Source: Anniella stebbinsi (lineage: Eukaryota > Chordata > Lepidosauria > Squamata > Anniellidae). Taken from it: a stretch of DNA of 64,000 bases. Position numbers and translations under genes: made by a program. Positions 34,263-45,396 of the stretch are shown here, in pieces; positions within the stretch are counted from its first letter, which is position 1; the number at the start of each line of letters is the position of its first letter. Where the stretch lies: contig JARDYH010000002.1 of NCBI GenBank assembly GCA_029215795.1, forward strand, positions 295,399,973 to 295,463,972, written 5' to 3'. A model generated the notes under the pieces. It was not told where the DNA came from. It made no database searches and saw only the letters and a list, made by a program, of their open reading frames with translations.

Positions 34263-35160
34263 TTGTTCTCATTATTTGTGAAAGAAAAGTCTTGCATTCG
34301 GGGCAAAGCATGTGAACAACATAATGTGGAGTTTGACCTATGGAGTCTTCTGAAAGGGACCCAAAGCCACTGCTGTTTCCTGTTCTGCAGTAATTGCACC
34401 TCATCCTGTCACAGTTATCATCATGCGATCCTGTTCTTTTATTTCTTGTTTCATTGGTGCCACTGTATTTGTTTTCATACAGCAGTCATTTTGCTAACTG
34501 TGCATGCAAATGAAATATTAACCAAGGAAAGAGAGAGGTAGCAATTGAAGTGGCAGGAGAGCCTCTGGTGGAAACGAGAGGTAGAAATATTTGTCATTAT
34601 GTTTGGATGTACTGGAGTTCGGGTTGATTTCTAAGCGTGGGTGCTTAGTAAGGAATGAGGCTCCGTTAGACCATTGGTTTGTAGCACACCAGTGCAAATA
34701 TTCATTGGGCATTGATCTGCTCCTAAAATACCTATTTGCTCCGTGTCTTGGGGCACTGATCTGCCACTGAGCCTAAGCAATAACGTCAGTAATTAGAGCA
34801 GCAAGAGGCATAAAAAATGCCAGGGTTGTTGGAGCGACGACAAAACGATGGGATTGATCTCTTTCAGTTGTGCAATAGGCTCTCTGATGTGATTCCATCT
34901 TCTCTGCGGTATCATAAATATCATTCCAGTGGGACTTGAACGCTTTGGCATCCTGCTTTCAATACCCTTGGGCATTAACACATTGCTGGATTCGGTCTCA
35001 GCAGCCCTGCCGTCTTGGCAGAATCACCGGTGTATCTACCCAGCCAAAACACAGCCATCGAAACAGTTCCTGAGCTTTTATAGAAACACCTTCTCTCTCA
35101 CACCACATCACAGATTTTACAGGGAGGCAATTTATCTGAGGGTGGCCCATAAGTAGTCAT
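34263..35160. other. Complex, CpG-containing block, candidate regulatory DNA
   Basis: No repeat signature was seen. From about 34540 to 35060 the sequence is high in complexity and holds scattered CpGs ('ggagcgacgacaaaacgatg' near 34831) in a genome where unmethylated-looking CpGs are otherwise confined to young transposons. TAACGTCAGTAATTAG at 34781-34796 joins a CRE-like half-site to a homeodomain core. It might be an enhancer or an untranslated or non-coding exon. Open frames here (34080-34541 and 34929-35156) have no domain signature. Confidence 0.35.
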
Positions 35161-35312
35161 GGCTTTTATGCTGGGTTGGGACAACACCAGAAAGAAACAT
35201 GGTCTAGAACAGAAGCATTTTCTGCACTGCTCAGGAGTCAGCAGGAGATGATGAAGTAACAGCGGGCAGTATGCCGGACAATAGGCAGTTTTTTCCTAAG
35301 CTTGCAGGCAAT
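35161..35312. other. Unassigned spacer
   Basis: No feature was recognised. Confidence 0.45.
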
Positions 35313-35400
35313 GAAGGCCGGTGGCTCTGATGTCAGTGGGGTGATGAATCAGCTCTGGGTTTCAGTCAGAAATGACCTCTAAAGGAACTATCCAAGGTGC
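35313..35400. mobile_element. One arm of the CAGTGGAGGC-type MITE
   Basis: 'ccggtggctctgatgtcagt', then 'gatgaatcagctctgggttt' and 'ctatccaagg', parallels the left arms at 2439 and 59523. The right arm is absent. Confidence 0.72.
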
Positions 35401-35784
35401 AAAGCAGAGATGCAAAAGGGGTGGAGCACTGCAAAAAGATGTCTACAGAGAATACTCATACAAACAAGCCAACCCACATTCACCTATGGATTGAATAAAA
35501 GCTCCAGGGTCTTCCCGATCCCAAATACGACCACTGTAAGTTGTAACCTGAATATGAGCAATTCCAATCCACTGTCTGTTCATATGGGATGGCTTGGATC
35601 CTCCCAGGACCAAACTTCTGACAATATTGTCTCCCAGGCAACCTAGAAATAGGCAGGATTGCTCCCTGTTATGAATCTATTAGCTTCTAGTTGTTCTATA
35701 AGCCAGCGTTTTGGGGGCTGCAAGTGCAGCTGGCAAGTGTGGTATAACTTTCTCATTAAACCATGGCCATTCCTAAAGAGAGCA
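35401..35784. other. Unassigned intergenic DNA
   Basis: No gene or repeat was recognised. Two short plus-strand frames lack domains. Confidence 0.45.
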
Positions 35785-36100
35785 GGGCCAGCCCTGCCAT
35801 TAGGCAGAGTGAGGCACCGCCCCAGGTGGCAGGTGCTGAGAGACAGTGGTAGTAGCCTCCAAGCTATCCCAGATGAACTCTCTAGCTGTTCCCCTCTGTT
35901 AGAGGACAGACCTGTGTATGCTACACATCCTTCCTGGGACCACTAAACTAGCCTGCTGCCTTCGTTGTGGTAGAGGAAGCTATTCCATTGCCAATGTTGA
36001 TTTAAGATTCAACTGCGAGTCCAGAGGACTTCTGTATGTGGACTGGGAAGTGGTGCCATCTTGTCCTTTGCCTCAGGCAGCAAAATATTTGGGGCCAGCC
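35785..36100. mobile_element. DNA transposon copy, family shared with 54078-54350
   Basis: The start 'gggccagccctgccattagg' and the end 'tttgcctcaggcagcaaaat' plus 'ggggccagcc' are imperfect inverted repeats. The order 'gaggacagacctgtgtatgc', 'gtggtagaggaagctattcc', 'cattgccaatgttgatttaa' and 'gtccagaggacttctgtatg' is echoed at 54078-54350. Non-coding. Confidence 0.65.
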
Positions 36101-36613
36101 ATGATGGATGTGATGGGGTGATGGAGGAGAATTTTCTTGTGTTGCAGCCAAATAGCATCTGGAGTAACAAGAGAAACAGAAGAGTTTGGCTATGGACACA
36201 GACATTTACATTCACTCATTCAGCTGATGCATCCTACTAGGGCATCCTTGTTACGATCAAGATGTCTGTCAGCTTCTGTGGTAGAAAACAGTAATGTTTA
36301 TTAATATTGAGGACAACACTATCACAAAGGCACATCAAATACCCTCTTCTAGTGCAACACACATTAGGTCATGAAAATAAAGAGAAAACACAGGCACCAG
36401 ATTCTCCTCTGGTGCATAACTGCATCAGTACTCAACTGCTAATCACATGCTGCTACTTGCCTGCATGAATCTAATAAATTTCTCACACAATTGCGTGATG
36501 GATGAGTGATCCATTTTACTCACAGAGAAAACACATCAAAGTAGAGAATCCTATTTGTATTCCTTAATGGTGTTATTTCCATGAGATTGAGGTAGTGCAC
36601 CCAGAGTTTCTTG
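36101..36613. other. Unassigned intergenic DNA
   Basis: No gene or repeat was recognised. Confidence 0.45.
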
Positions 36614-36970
36614 TCAGAGGGACATTTTCACCTGCGGGGCAAAAGATAAAACCAATATAGCAGCTAATCTGCTATGAATTGCAAATCTTACACTGAGAAT
36701 CCAAATTGTAAAATCACAGTCTAAGAATGAAACTTTAAAGGTTTGTATGAATAAAAAGGTTTTCATCTGGCACCACAAAGACCTTAATGCAACCACCAAG
36801 CAAGCCTTTCTTGGTAAGCTATTCCAGAGCCCAGGTGCCACTACTGAGAAGGCCATATCCTTGGAAGCCACCCACCTCACTTCACTTATTGGGGCACCTA
36901 GAGCAGGGCCCCTGATGAGGGTGTTATGGTTAGGGCAGGTATATGAGGAAGAAAGAGATGGAGTCAAGGC
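36614..36970 (-). pseudogene. L2-like LINE ORF2 C-terminus
   Basis: The minus-strand frame contains SEVRWVASKDMAFSVVAPGL, WNSLPRKACL and LRSLWCQMKTFLFIQTFK, the typical end of L2-clade ORF2 after the reverse transcriptase. It parallels 26208-26402. The fragment is 5'-truncated and isolated, with no functional frame upstream. Confidence 0.82.
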
Positions 36971-37146
36971 TGTTGGCAGCTATCTAGAGTGAGCCAAGAA
37001 CCAGAGATCTTCACCATAAAATAGAAATAGGCAACATTTGGGGATCTGTGGGCATATTTGGCAATTTGAGAAACAATTTGAGAAACTGTCCTGGTGTCGT
37101 CAATCACCAGCGTTTATGACATAAGCAGTCTAGAAATGTCAACAAA

Positions 37147-37545
37147 GGCCGGATCTACACGTCGTCCTCGATGCGCCCTCCCTGCGCCACAAGCCGCTTT
37201 GGAGCGCTGCACTTCATCTAGTGTGGCTCAAGGCTCGGAGGCTCTGCTCGAGCTCTCACTGCCGCCGCCGCCCTTTCATCCCGGCCGGTCCCAGGGAGGG
37301 AGGAGGGAGGGTTGTAAACAAAAGCTATCAATTGGAAATCCCTCTCCCAATCGCTGGCTTTTGTTTACAACCCTCCCCCCTCCCTCCTCCCTCCCCGGGA
37401 CCAGCCTGGATGAAAGGGCAGTGGCCACGGCGGCGCGGGCGCGGGCAGAGCCTCTGAGGCTTGAGCCACACTAGGCGGGGTGAAGCGCTCCAAAGCGGCT
37501 TGTGGCGCAGGGAGGGCGCATCGAGGACAACGTGTAGATCCTGCC
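37147..37545. mobile_element. CpG-rich palindromic element, 399 bp
   Basis: Same family and architecture as 22078-22463. The arms GGCCGGATCTACACGTCGTC at the left and its near-complement at the right enclose the shared centre 'gcaattggaaatccctc'-type sequence. AAA is found directly outside both ends (37144-37146 and 37546-37548), a possible 3-bp duplication. CpGs are largely intact, which suggests a fairly recent arrival or protection from methylation. The open frames on both strands come from the palindrome. Confidence 0.83.
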
Positions 37546-38080
37546 AAACAGTCCGTGATCAAATGCCAAAAGTATCCATCAGAAGCCAAGTCAAACAACA
37601 CTGAGTTCAGGAATGCACTGAAGAGTTGTCAAAGTCCTTTCCAAGGTCGGGTCACATCCAGGCAAGATCAAGGAGCTGGTATGCAAGCAACAAGGGGAGA
37701 GGCATGAGAATACAACAATTGCTTCCAACACCACTCAGGGCCTCTGGCATGTCTTTTATTGGGACGGTGGTGATTAGGAATTGCTGTCAGCTGCTTTGGC
37801 CTGCAGCTAGCTTCTGCCTGTTCCCTTGAAGGGCCACTCCTCAAACACTCCCAGCCTCAGCTGTTCCTCCTTCCTGCTCTATCCCAAGCTAAGGCACTTG
37901 GGCACCTCCACAAAATGGCTGCCGTGGGAGGTGTGGCTAGTCAGAAGGGACAAGTAACCTGCCCAAAAGACTGAGTACAAGACAGAACCATGGTCTGAGC
38001 ACCAACACACTAAACAATTCATTTGAACTTATATTTTTTAATGTCAACAGAAACCTATTTCACAGAAGGCAAATTATTTC
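37546..38080. other. Unassigned DNA, possibly an unknown repeat
   Basis: Texture resembles dispersed repeat DNA ('ccacaaaatggctgccgtgg' near 37910), but I cannot name a family. No exon was seen. Confidence 0.45.
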
Positions 38081-38861
38081 TAGGATGACCAGATCGCCCT
38101 GGATTTCCCGGTCCTAACCAGGAAAACTGGGGCAATCTGGGCCGACAGGGGGGCGGCGGGGGCAAACCAGGGAAAGGATCAGCTCTCCTCCCGCCCTAAA
38201 ATGTCCGTGTTGCTCCCCGGCCATGGCAAGAAAGACATGCTCAGCATTAGGGAGTGTCAACAAATTCCTTGTCTGGTGGCTAACTGCTTTAGCCACCAGA
38301 CAAGGAATTTGTTGACGCTTCCTAACGCTGAGCACTTCTTTCCTGCCACGCTGCTTCTCGGCTCAGCAGGAAACAAGTGCTCAGCGTTAGGGAGCATCAA
38401 CAAATTCCTTGTCTGGTGGCTAACTGCTTTAGCCTCCAGACAAGGAATTTGTTGATGCTCCCTAACGCTGAGCACTTGTTTCCTGCCGAGGCCGGGGAGC
38501 AGCGCCGGCATTTTAAAGCAGGCTCTTCCTCCTCCTTTGCCAGCTGCTGCTGTTGCTGTTCCTCAGGTACCTCCAGGGAGCCAAGGAGCAGGGCAAGAAG
38601 GGTGAGGGGACTGCAGGGGGTCACACAGCAGTGGAGGAGATCGGCGGTGGCAGCGGAGGACCCGGTAGGTCCGGGCTGGGTTTTTTGGGGGGGTGGGGGG
38701 GTTGGTGGGGGGGTTGTTTTGGGGGGGTGGCGGGGGGTGTCTGCTTGTTGGCCGCATGGTGGGCGGCCTTTTTAATTTTTTTATTTTATGTTCGAGGGGG
38801 GTGCTTTGGTGGGGTGGCCATTTTGGACTGGGATTTTGCTTTCCAAAATCTGGTCACCCTA
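38081..38861. mobile_element. hAT-like non-autonomous element with tandem hairpins, 781 bp
   Basis: The ends TAGGATGACCAGAT and ATCTGGTCACCCTA are inverted repeats like those of the 58466 family. The flanks ATTATTTC and TTTTATTC agree at five of eight positions, so the duplication is only suggestive. Inside are two long hairpins in tandem, about 38238-38333 and 38363-38488, each with 'caacaaattccttgtctggt' and its complement. The right third is strongly G-rich on the plus strand. No transposase was found, and the open frames are artefacts. Confidence 0.75.
38678..38739 (+). other. G-run cluster, potential G-quadruplex
   Basis: Several runs of six or more G separated by T-rich or GT spacers fit the pattern for G-quadruplex formation. 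It belongs to the transposon at 38081-38861. Confidence 0.7.
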
Positions 38862-40902
38862 TTTTATTCCGCTCCACCACTGTCAGCCAGCTCAATCCAC
38901 CTATCCCTTCTGCTTACCAGACAGAAGTGACAAGTGACCTTTTTTATTCCTCTCTTCTTTTTCTCAGTGGCTGGCCACTACAGAGGAAAGCCATGGCCTG
39001 CAGCTGCCCACCAAATAAATCCCCTAAGTATGTATCTCAGCCCCCATGTGTCCTAGTGGCATTCATGGGTAAAGAAGATGGCAGCAGCTGAGGCCCTCAC
39101 TTTGCTTTGAAGCAATCCCAGCTACAGGTAAGGAATTTTATTTTTATATATTTTTAAAGTGGGAGGGGTCAGGCACCTCAGCAGGTGCCAAGAAAGGTGC
39201 TCAGGGGCTGACTGGTGTCCGTAGACACCACGTTGCCTACCCCTGCTATAAAACAATCAGGATCAGAGGGCAAACCAGGATATAGGACAAGAGAACAAGC
39301 CAAGATTCAAAACCAAAGGACACACAGAAGCACATCAGTACTCAGGTAGATGTTGTTGCCCAAGCAAAGCATCACCACGACTGGAAGCTGCCTTATACTC
39401 CTTCCTGCCCAGCAGCAGCCAATGGCCAGTGGAGTCAATCCAAGCCCCAAAGGTTCTTCACTAGGAAGCTGCACTTATGTGGCTCACCACATGGGGCAGG
39501 CTCAGCAGGTCATGACAATGGCATGCTGGGCTGATCTCTGTTCATGACTTCTCCCATGCATTTCCTCAGGAATATCTCAAAATAAAATTCCACACCTCCA
39601 CTTTATTATTACTTTGACTAGAATCAACATTATTGGGGACATGTCCCCTGTAATATCTAGTTAGGTTCACGGTTTCACAATAGATTTATGTTTTGTTTTC
39701 GCTGTTTTCAGTTTGCATTTATCATTTATAACCAAAGGTTATCACAACATGAAACATACATATGCATGCGAGAAGTAGCACATGTTGTATATAAAAGAAA
39801 TCAATATAGGGTTCAAATTCCTTGACTAAATGCTAGCTAGAATAACATACCTCATTCTGATGATCAGGGTTTGTTTGTTAATTTGTCTTTAAAAAAAATC
39901 TGAGCAGGAGATTAAAAACAACACTTCAAATGTGACATTTCTCAGATATAGTCCAAGTGGAAATATCAAATAGCAAGGATGCTTTTAAAAAATAATCTGT
40001 TCTGTGAGGATGCATATAGGAGGCAAACTAAAACATGATGGGGCACATACTCCACTGACCATATTGGCCAGACACATAAAGGTAATTACTAGGGTTCCTG
40101 GAGAGCATCCCAGGATTTTTTGGATTCCCTCTCCAAAAGCCATTGATGCTCTTACAACTCCAGGGACTCCAAACTCCGATCTCTTCCACTACCTCCTCGA
40201 AGCCCCATGGAAAGACTGAGGTGCTTGTTTTACAAAGACACAAGCCAGGATACAGAAAATCCTATGGATTCTCCAGCCCCAGCCCCACCCCAGGAGCACG
40301 TCTCCTCTAGATGGGCTCAGACTCCCATTTGGAGGAAAATTAAACAAAAGGAGGATGGAGAGGCAGAAATTACTAAGCAAGGCATTGAACACTCAGAAGC
40401 TTCCATCTAATGGGGGCACAACCCACAGGATTGCACCCTAAGTGGATTTTGTGTGTGTGTGGTGGGGCAAATCTCCTTTTGAAGTATATTGTAGGCAGAC
40501 TAAAACTGGAGGACAGAGAAAGCTTAATTCCCCAGGAAAGTGAAATATCAAATCATGCAGGTATGATTCTTCATCATGATTGTATTTAAAAATAAAACAA
40601 AACAGTACCATTGTGAGAATTGCAATGATATATTCTATTCATATCAATCTTATTTTGAATTTGTTTTTAGCTGTATCACAGAAGTATCCTTCGGCTCACC
40701 TGGTTCTAAATCATAATGAAATATAATTTGTACATTTTCTTTTGTCCAATGGCAGTCATTGCTTAATGGCAATTGATCTAAGTAACATATGTGTTTGCTA
40801 CTAAAGGAACAATGAAGAACATGCCACCAGCAGCTGAATTGTATGAAAGAACAATGCATACAGCATCTATTTACATGTAACTAAATCAGGGAGAATGTGA
40901 AT
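38862..40902. other. Unassigned intergenic DNA
   Basis: About 2 kb. 39100-39245 ('gcacctcagcaggtgccaag') looks like the end of an unnamed dispersed element. 40410-40440 ('cacaggattgcaccctaagt') is an end of the TTA/TAA-flanked MITE family. 39700-39990 is AT-rich and featureless. No exon was recognised. Confidence 0.5.
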
Positions 40903-40953
40903 CTCTATCTATCTATTTATCTATCTATCTAATCTATCATCATCTATCTATCT
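40903..40953. repeat. (TATC)n microsatellite
   Basis: An interrupted CTAT/ATCT tetranucleotide array. Confidence 0.95.
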
Positions 40954-41619
40954 GTTTTAAAAAATCATGTAAAATAGTTTAATAACATTTCACACCATCT
41001 TTTCAGAACTTCATGATATACTATCACCCAAGTGTCTGCTTTTTTCTTTAAGAAAACGTGGAAAGGCATCATGTTGTGTAAGGTAACCTTCCTAACTGAT
41101 TTATGAACACACCATGCCACAGAGGTGCTTTTCTTTCTAAAATACATGAAAGAAAACTGCAGCCACATAATCCTGTGCAATCTTTTTATCAAAAACATAC
41201 TTAAAAATTATTTTAAACAAGTATATTGTCATTGGTTGTGGTTCCACAGGATAAAACAATATAATTTGTATTTGCAATGGTACATACTGTAGGTTCTATT
41301 GATACTCAAGAGATGTTTTACTGAATCAGCCCAAATGGTATACAAGGGAGTAGAAAGGTTTTGGTTTGATTATATGGTTGTGGTGAGTGTGTCAGAAAAT
41401 ATGTGGATTTCCAGTTTTAAAAAATAACAATAATGAAAAAGGCTGTATTTGGAATCATAAAAACAATGACCCAGCAGTAATATTATTCTTTAACTCTTGT
41501 TATTACAGACATAGATTTTGAAACATAAAGAACATGTTTTGAAACATGAAGAGTGTTCAGAAACCTCACAAGAGCAAAAGACCAAATTGCTTTCTGTGCA
41601 TGATTTTTTTACCACATTA
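40954..41619. other. Unassigned AT-rich DNA
   Basis: No gene or repeat was recognised. Confidence 0.5.
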
Positions 41620-41870
41620 CATCAGTCTTGCAACAACTACACTGGCTTCCAATTTATTTCTGGGCACAATTCAAGGTGCTGATCCTTACTTATAGTACCC
41701 TAAATGGTTTGGGGCCAGAATAACTGAAAGATGCCTCCTCTCATATGAACTAAGCCATTATTTAAAGTATGGAGGAAGGCAGTAGGGAGACTCTTATAAC
41801 ACAGCGTCACCCAATGAAATCGAACAGACAAAACAAAAGTACTTTTTCACACAGTCCATCATTAACTTAT
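41620..41870 (+). pseudogene. L2-like LINE fragment
   Basis: 'caacaactacactggcttcc', 'tttctgggcacaattcaagg', 'tgctgatccttacttatagt' and 'aaatggtttggggccagaat' together correspond to the L2 ORF2 text LHWLPI..F.AQFKVL.LTYSTLNGLGP on the plus strand. The same block occurs at 21290-21350 and 55420-55490. The frame is decayed. Confidence 0.75.
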
Positions 41871-42023
41871 GTAATTTCCATGTTCTGAGCTACTATTTCT
41901 AAATACCAGCTACTGGTGGTGGTGGGCTGTGTGCGAATGTGTAAATCACGGGGGAGAACTGGGTTGTTGTATCCTAATGTTAGTCTGACGTAAAGTAGAC
42001 TCAATGACATGAATAGGACATAA

Positions 42024-42383
42024 GTTAGACTAAGACCCCCTCTAGGAGGATTCGCTTTGGCGCCTGGCTGCCCGATTATACGCATATTCACAGAAGCGCA
42101 TTTACTCCTAATACCTCTGTACGAGAGGCGGCGAAGCGCATTACGGGACGACCGAAACGCGCTTTTAACTTGTTGACATGCGGAGAATCGCATGTTTACA
42201 CGGCGGTAAGGCACTTTAACTGCCCCCGCAAATTAAAACTCGCAGTTTAACGCGCATTCGATAATGCGCATAATCGGAAGTTCAAAGTGCCTCAGCCCCC
42301 AATTTGCGCTCCTCTCTTGTAGAGGTAAAAATTTTAATCAGCCTTGAAAGAGCTTTAAACCTCTCTTGTAGAGGCAGTCTAAC
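42024..42383. mobile_element. CpG-dense GCGCAT-rich DNA element, copy A
   Basis: The left end GTTAGACTAAGACCCCCTCT and the right end 'cttgtagaggcagtctaac' form an imperfect inverted repeat. The interior is full of GCGCAT, ATGCGC and GCGCTT-like words (for example CGCGCATTCGATAATGCGCA near 42251) and keeps an unusually high number of CpGs. A closely related copy lies inverted at 63220-63581. No open frame encodes a transposase. I found no clear target-site duplication, so the superfamily is open. Confidence 0.78.
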
Positions 42384-42399
42384 ACTGGATACAACCCAC

Positions 42400-42512
42400 T
42401 GTTGCCTTCATACCGAACTTGGGAGCTTCATAGAAGCATCCAGCTGGCTTAAACTACTGGACCAAATGGAGCATTGGTTTGATCTGGCAGGGCTCCTCTA
42501 ATGTTCTTACAT
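42400..42512 (+). mobile_element. 3' tail of a LINE/SINE family
   Basis: 'ctactggaccaaatggagca', 'ttggtttgatctggcagggc' and 'tcctctaatgttctta' match the reptile repeat tail whose complement appears at 52167 and 56891 ('gctggatcaggccaagggtc'). Confidence 0.65.
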
Positions 42513-43262
42513 TTTAATAGTCCCGACACAATTGCATCTGATATAGCCCAGGGGGGCTTCTGGTAGGCCTGTGAGGAGACGCCAATTGAAGCCAGAACCC
42601 AAGAGTATCCTGACATCGTGTATGCAACATGTTGTCATTAAAAGACCTATCTGTAGACAGACCTTTTGTTTTATTTACCATGTGCCATCTTTTTCTACTT
42701 CTGGCTATGCTCTTTGTATTAACTTTCTTCCAGAATGCAGAGTATGAAATAAAGGAGGCAAGAGGGTTTTTTAAAAAATTTTTGCATCTCTACAAACTAG
42801 GAATTTTCAAAGGATTTTGTAGAAAATTATGGCCATATATATTGGCTTTTGTTTGTTTATTCATGTTTCAGATTGGTTTTGAGCCTATAAAATTCTCATG
42901 GGTGGGGTTCCTCCAAAGGAAAAGGAAACATATGGAAGAAGAATTATGTGTGTCACAACTGCCAAAATGATTTTATGGAGTAAAGTCCTAGAGGGAGAGT
43001 CATGTTCCTGAGAATCTTGAGGTTTAAATCCCGAGAAGAAGACAGGGATCAAGCTTAGATAACTGATTTTTCTCAACCAAATTCCTTCCATAAAACTGAT
43101 CAAAAGAAAGATCTTTTCACCAGGGTTTAATCCCTTACTGCATATGAAGTTTTACATGCTGCTTCAGCTTTACATTCAAATTATTGTCTGCTTTGATCAA
43201 CACACACAAGAATCAGATGCTTCACAGCAGTTGACAGAGCGAAATCTTCTCGCTATATCATC
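42513..43262. other. Unassigned intergenic DNA
   Basis: A 113-codon plus-strand frame (42629-42970) is rich in hydrophobic and aromatic residues but has no recognised family, start context or splice context. I do not call it a gene. Confidence 0.5.
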
Positions 43263-43270
43263 TAGAGCAG

Positions 43271-43370
43271 CTTTCCTCAACCTGGTGCCTTCCAGTTGTT
43301 TTGGAGGACAACTTCCAGCAGGTATTGCCAGTAGTCAGGGATGTTGGAGATTATAATGTAGAGTGTACCT
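43271..43370. mobile_element. hAT-like MITE fragment (CCTCCAGATG family)
   Basis: 'ctttcctcaacctggtgcct' followed by 'ttggaggacaacttccagca' is the left arm and centre of the family at 6311 and 8093. The right arm has eroded. Confidence 0.75.
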
Positions 43371-43750
43371 GTTGCTTCCTCAAATTCTTATGCATCAGCC
43401 GCTGGACCCATTCCACAATCCTTGATGTTACAGATTAAAGAGAAAGATAATGCTGCATGCAAGTCTCATGGAACCTTAAGGAGAAACAATGATGTTTACT
43501 GCCTAGATCTTGCCATGGAAGATCTAGGGCTGCTATAACTGGAATGGGACTAAATATGATTGTTGGTATAAGATCTCTTGCAAACATCTTTTGTTCTATG
43601 CTCAAGTCCCCTCAAAAGATCATTCTGTAGTGAAGATGGAAGCACTCCAAACATCTGGGCTGCAGGTATCAGAGGTGCTAAAACAGCTCACCTGACTTTT
43701 AAAATTAGAACCTTCCAGATGTACCATCCTGGGGGATCTTATTTTATGAG

Positions 43751-43756
<6 letters not shown>
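43371..43756. other. Unassigned spacer
   Basis: No feature was recognised. Confidence 0.45.

Positions 43757-43757
<1 letters not shown>

Positions 43758-43788
<31 letters not shown>
43758..43788. repeat. (TA)n microsatellite
   Basis: An uninterrupted TA dinucleotide array. Confidence 0.97.
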
Positions 43789-43792
<4 letters not shown>

Positions 43793-43957
43793 TACAGCAT
43801 ACTTGTCTTAAATGGATGCAGGCACATTTATTTTTCTCCTGGTGTAGCCTTACGGCCTATACATATGGAAACTGCTTGCAGTTGCTTGTCATGGCAGTAG
43901 CCTCTGTGCAACAAGTTGTTCTCAGATGCAAAAGCTCACCCAGTGAATCCAGCCATT

Positions 43958-44184
43958 GGCTCAATTCGGATGACACGATAGTCAATGGTGGGTTGACTAA
44001 CCCTAACCTTCACACTAACCCTAGGGGGCACTCCCCACACAACATGGTAATAAATAATCAACTGTGGTGTGGATGAGGATCAGCGCTGAGTTGACTATGG
44101 CAGCATTCGGATGACACAATAGTCAAAACAACTGACGATTGTTTCCCCCACACCAGTTGTTTATTGTGTCGTCCAAATTGAGCC
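43958..44184. mobile_element. Short element with 19-bp inverted ends and 3-bp duplication (ATT)
   Basis: The left end GGCTCAATTCGGATGACAC and the right end GTGTCGTCCAAATTGAGCC are inverted repeats with one or two differences. ATT is present just outside both ends (43955-43957 and 44185-44187). Inside is a second copy of the 'cattcggatgacacaatagt' motif at 44104. 227 bp, non-coding. Confidence 0.8.
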
Positions 44185-45358
44185 ATTTTCTCCACACAAA
44201 TGCAAAGCTTTTCTGGTGGTGGTGTGTCTCATGGCATGGGAAAAAACCACCGGACCATTCTGCATGAGGCTCAAATGCACACAATGGACTGGCTGGCTGG
44301 GAGCACTTATGGTGAGGGCCCTTTAAAGGGGCTTCCACATAGTCCATTGTTAATTAACATTGGCCCTCAGCCACTCATGCCTGTGCCAGAAAGTTTCCAA
44401 TTTAAATTTAATATTAGTGCCCAGAAGCTTAATATAAGGGGAGGGGCACAATATTCTTTTCTGAAAGGGAACAGCATATCAATGGGATCATCTGATATTT
44501 GCATAGTGACATTGGGCCTAGCGTTACCTGTAGGGACGAACAACTGATACAGATAGCCATGATTTTGGATTACTCCGCTTAAGCAAAGCAAGCCCCAAAG
44601 ATATGTCTTAGTCAAAGCAAATTTCATTTGGAAACTCAAAAGCATAATATGAGGAAAATGTGCTGCAGTTTCACTCAGCTGTACAAACAGGATTACATGA
44701 GTAATCTTCAAGTACTGTATGGAAGAATCCTTTTAGCTTTCATTGAATTAGATACCAAGGAAGCTTTCGTTTACTAGCAAAATGTACTTGCACTTCGGCT
44801 TGTGCAAAAGCCCTCCACAACACCTGGCTCATGAAGCCCCATTTCATGTTGATTGATCTGTCATTGATACATTTGTCATTTTACCCTATCTACTGATTGC
44901 TTTATAATAAGTGCCATTTTTATACGCTGTTGTACTAACAGCATTAATAAACAACCCCAGAACCTCATCTAAAGAGTAGTATATAAATTGGTAGTGGGCA
45001 TGTCTGGAGGGACTGGGGGCCAATTTTCCACACCTGGAACCCATCACGGGCTGCACACACAAACACACACAGAGGCACACACCACTGCCAAAATTGCCAC
45101 CCAAATTTGGTAGCAATTTGGCTGCAGCGAGAAAGTTGCATCCCCCACTTTAAAACAAGGGAAGCTACATGGAGTGTGAATTTGCATTAAAATAAAATGT
45201 GCCCCCCACATACCTTGTTTCAAAATAAAATGGTGGCTTTTTTGGTGGAAATTTGGAGACAGCATCTTGGGAGATGGCATGGTCAAAAAAAGGTGGGTGG
45301 GGGCTGCATCCAGCCCATGGGCCATGTGTTGCCCACTGCTGATATAAATCTTTTAAAA

Positions 45359-45359
<1 letters not shown>
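44185..45359. other. Unassigned DNA
   Basis: Contains a short CA-rich stretch (45052-45072) and, at 45290-45345, 'ggctgcatccagcccatggg', which looks like part of a dispersed repeat. No gene was recognised. Confidence 0.5.

Positions 45360-45394
<35 letters not shown>
45360..45394. repeat. (ATT)n microsatellite at R4 3' end
   Basis: About 11 uninterrupted trinucleotide units directly beside the R4-type LINE 3' terminus. On the LINE strand it reads (TAA)n. Confidence 0.97.

Positions 45395-45396
<2 letters not shown>

Noticed and set aside
34080..34541. 153-codon frame, the longest in the window
   Set aside because: It begins inside an imperfect palindromic element and runs into unique DNA. 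The composition is not coding-like and no domain is recognisable.
38377..39091. Several 125-132-codon frames with Gly-rich and Val-rich stretches
   Set aside because: They result from G-runs and hairpins of the hAT-like element at 38081-38861. They overlap in three frames and both strands.
40903..40953. CRISPR-like short repeat array
   Set aside because: It is a simple tetranucleotide microsatellite without spacers. CRISPR arrays are not expected in a vertebrate genome.
41940..42023. Extension of the GCGCAT-rich element to the left
   Set aside because: 'agtctgacgtaaagtagact' is locally palindromic, but copy B at 63220-63581 has no counterpart, so it was left outside the element.
42629..42970. 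113-codon plus-strand frame with membrane-like hydrophobic segments
   Set aside because: AT-rich DNA readily gives Phe/Leu-rich frames. No family, no conserved motif and no supporting exon structure.
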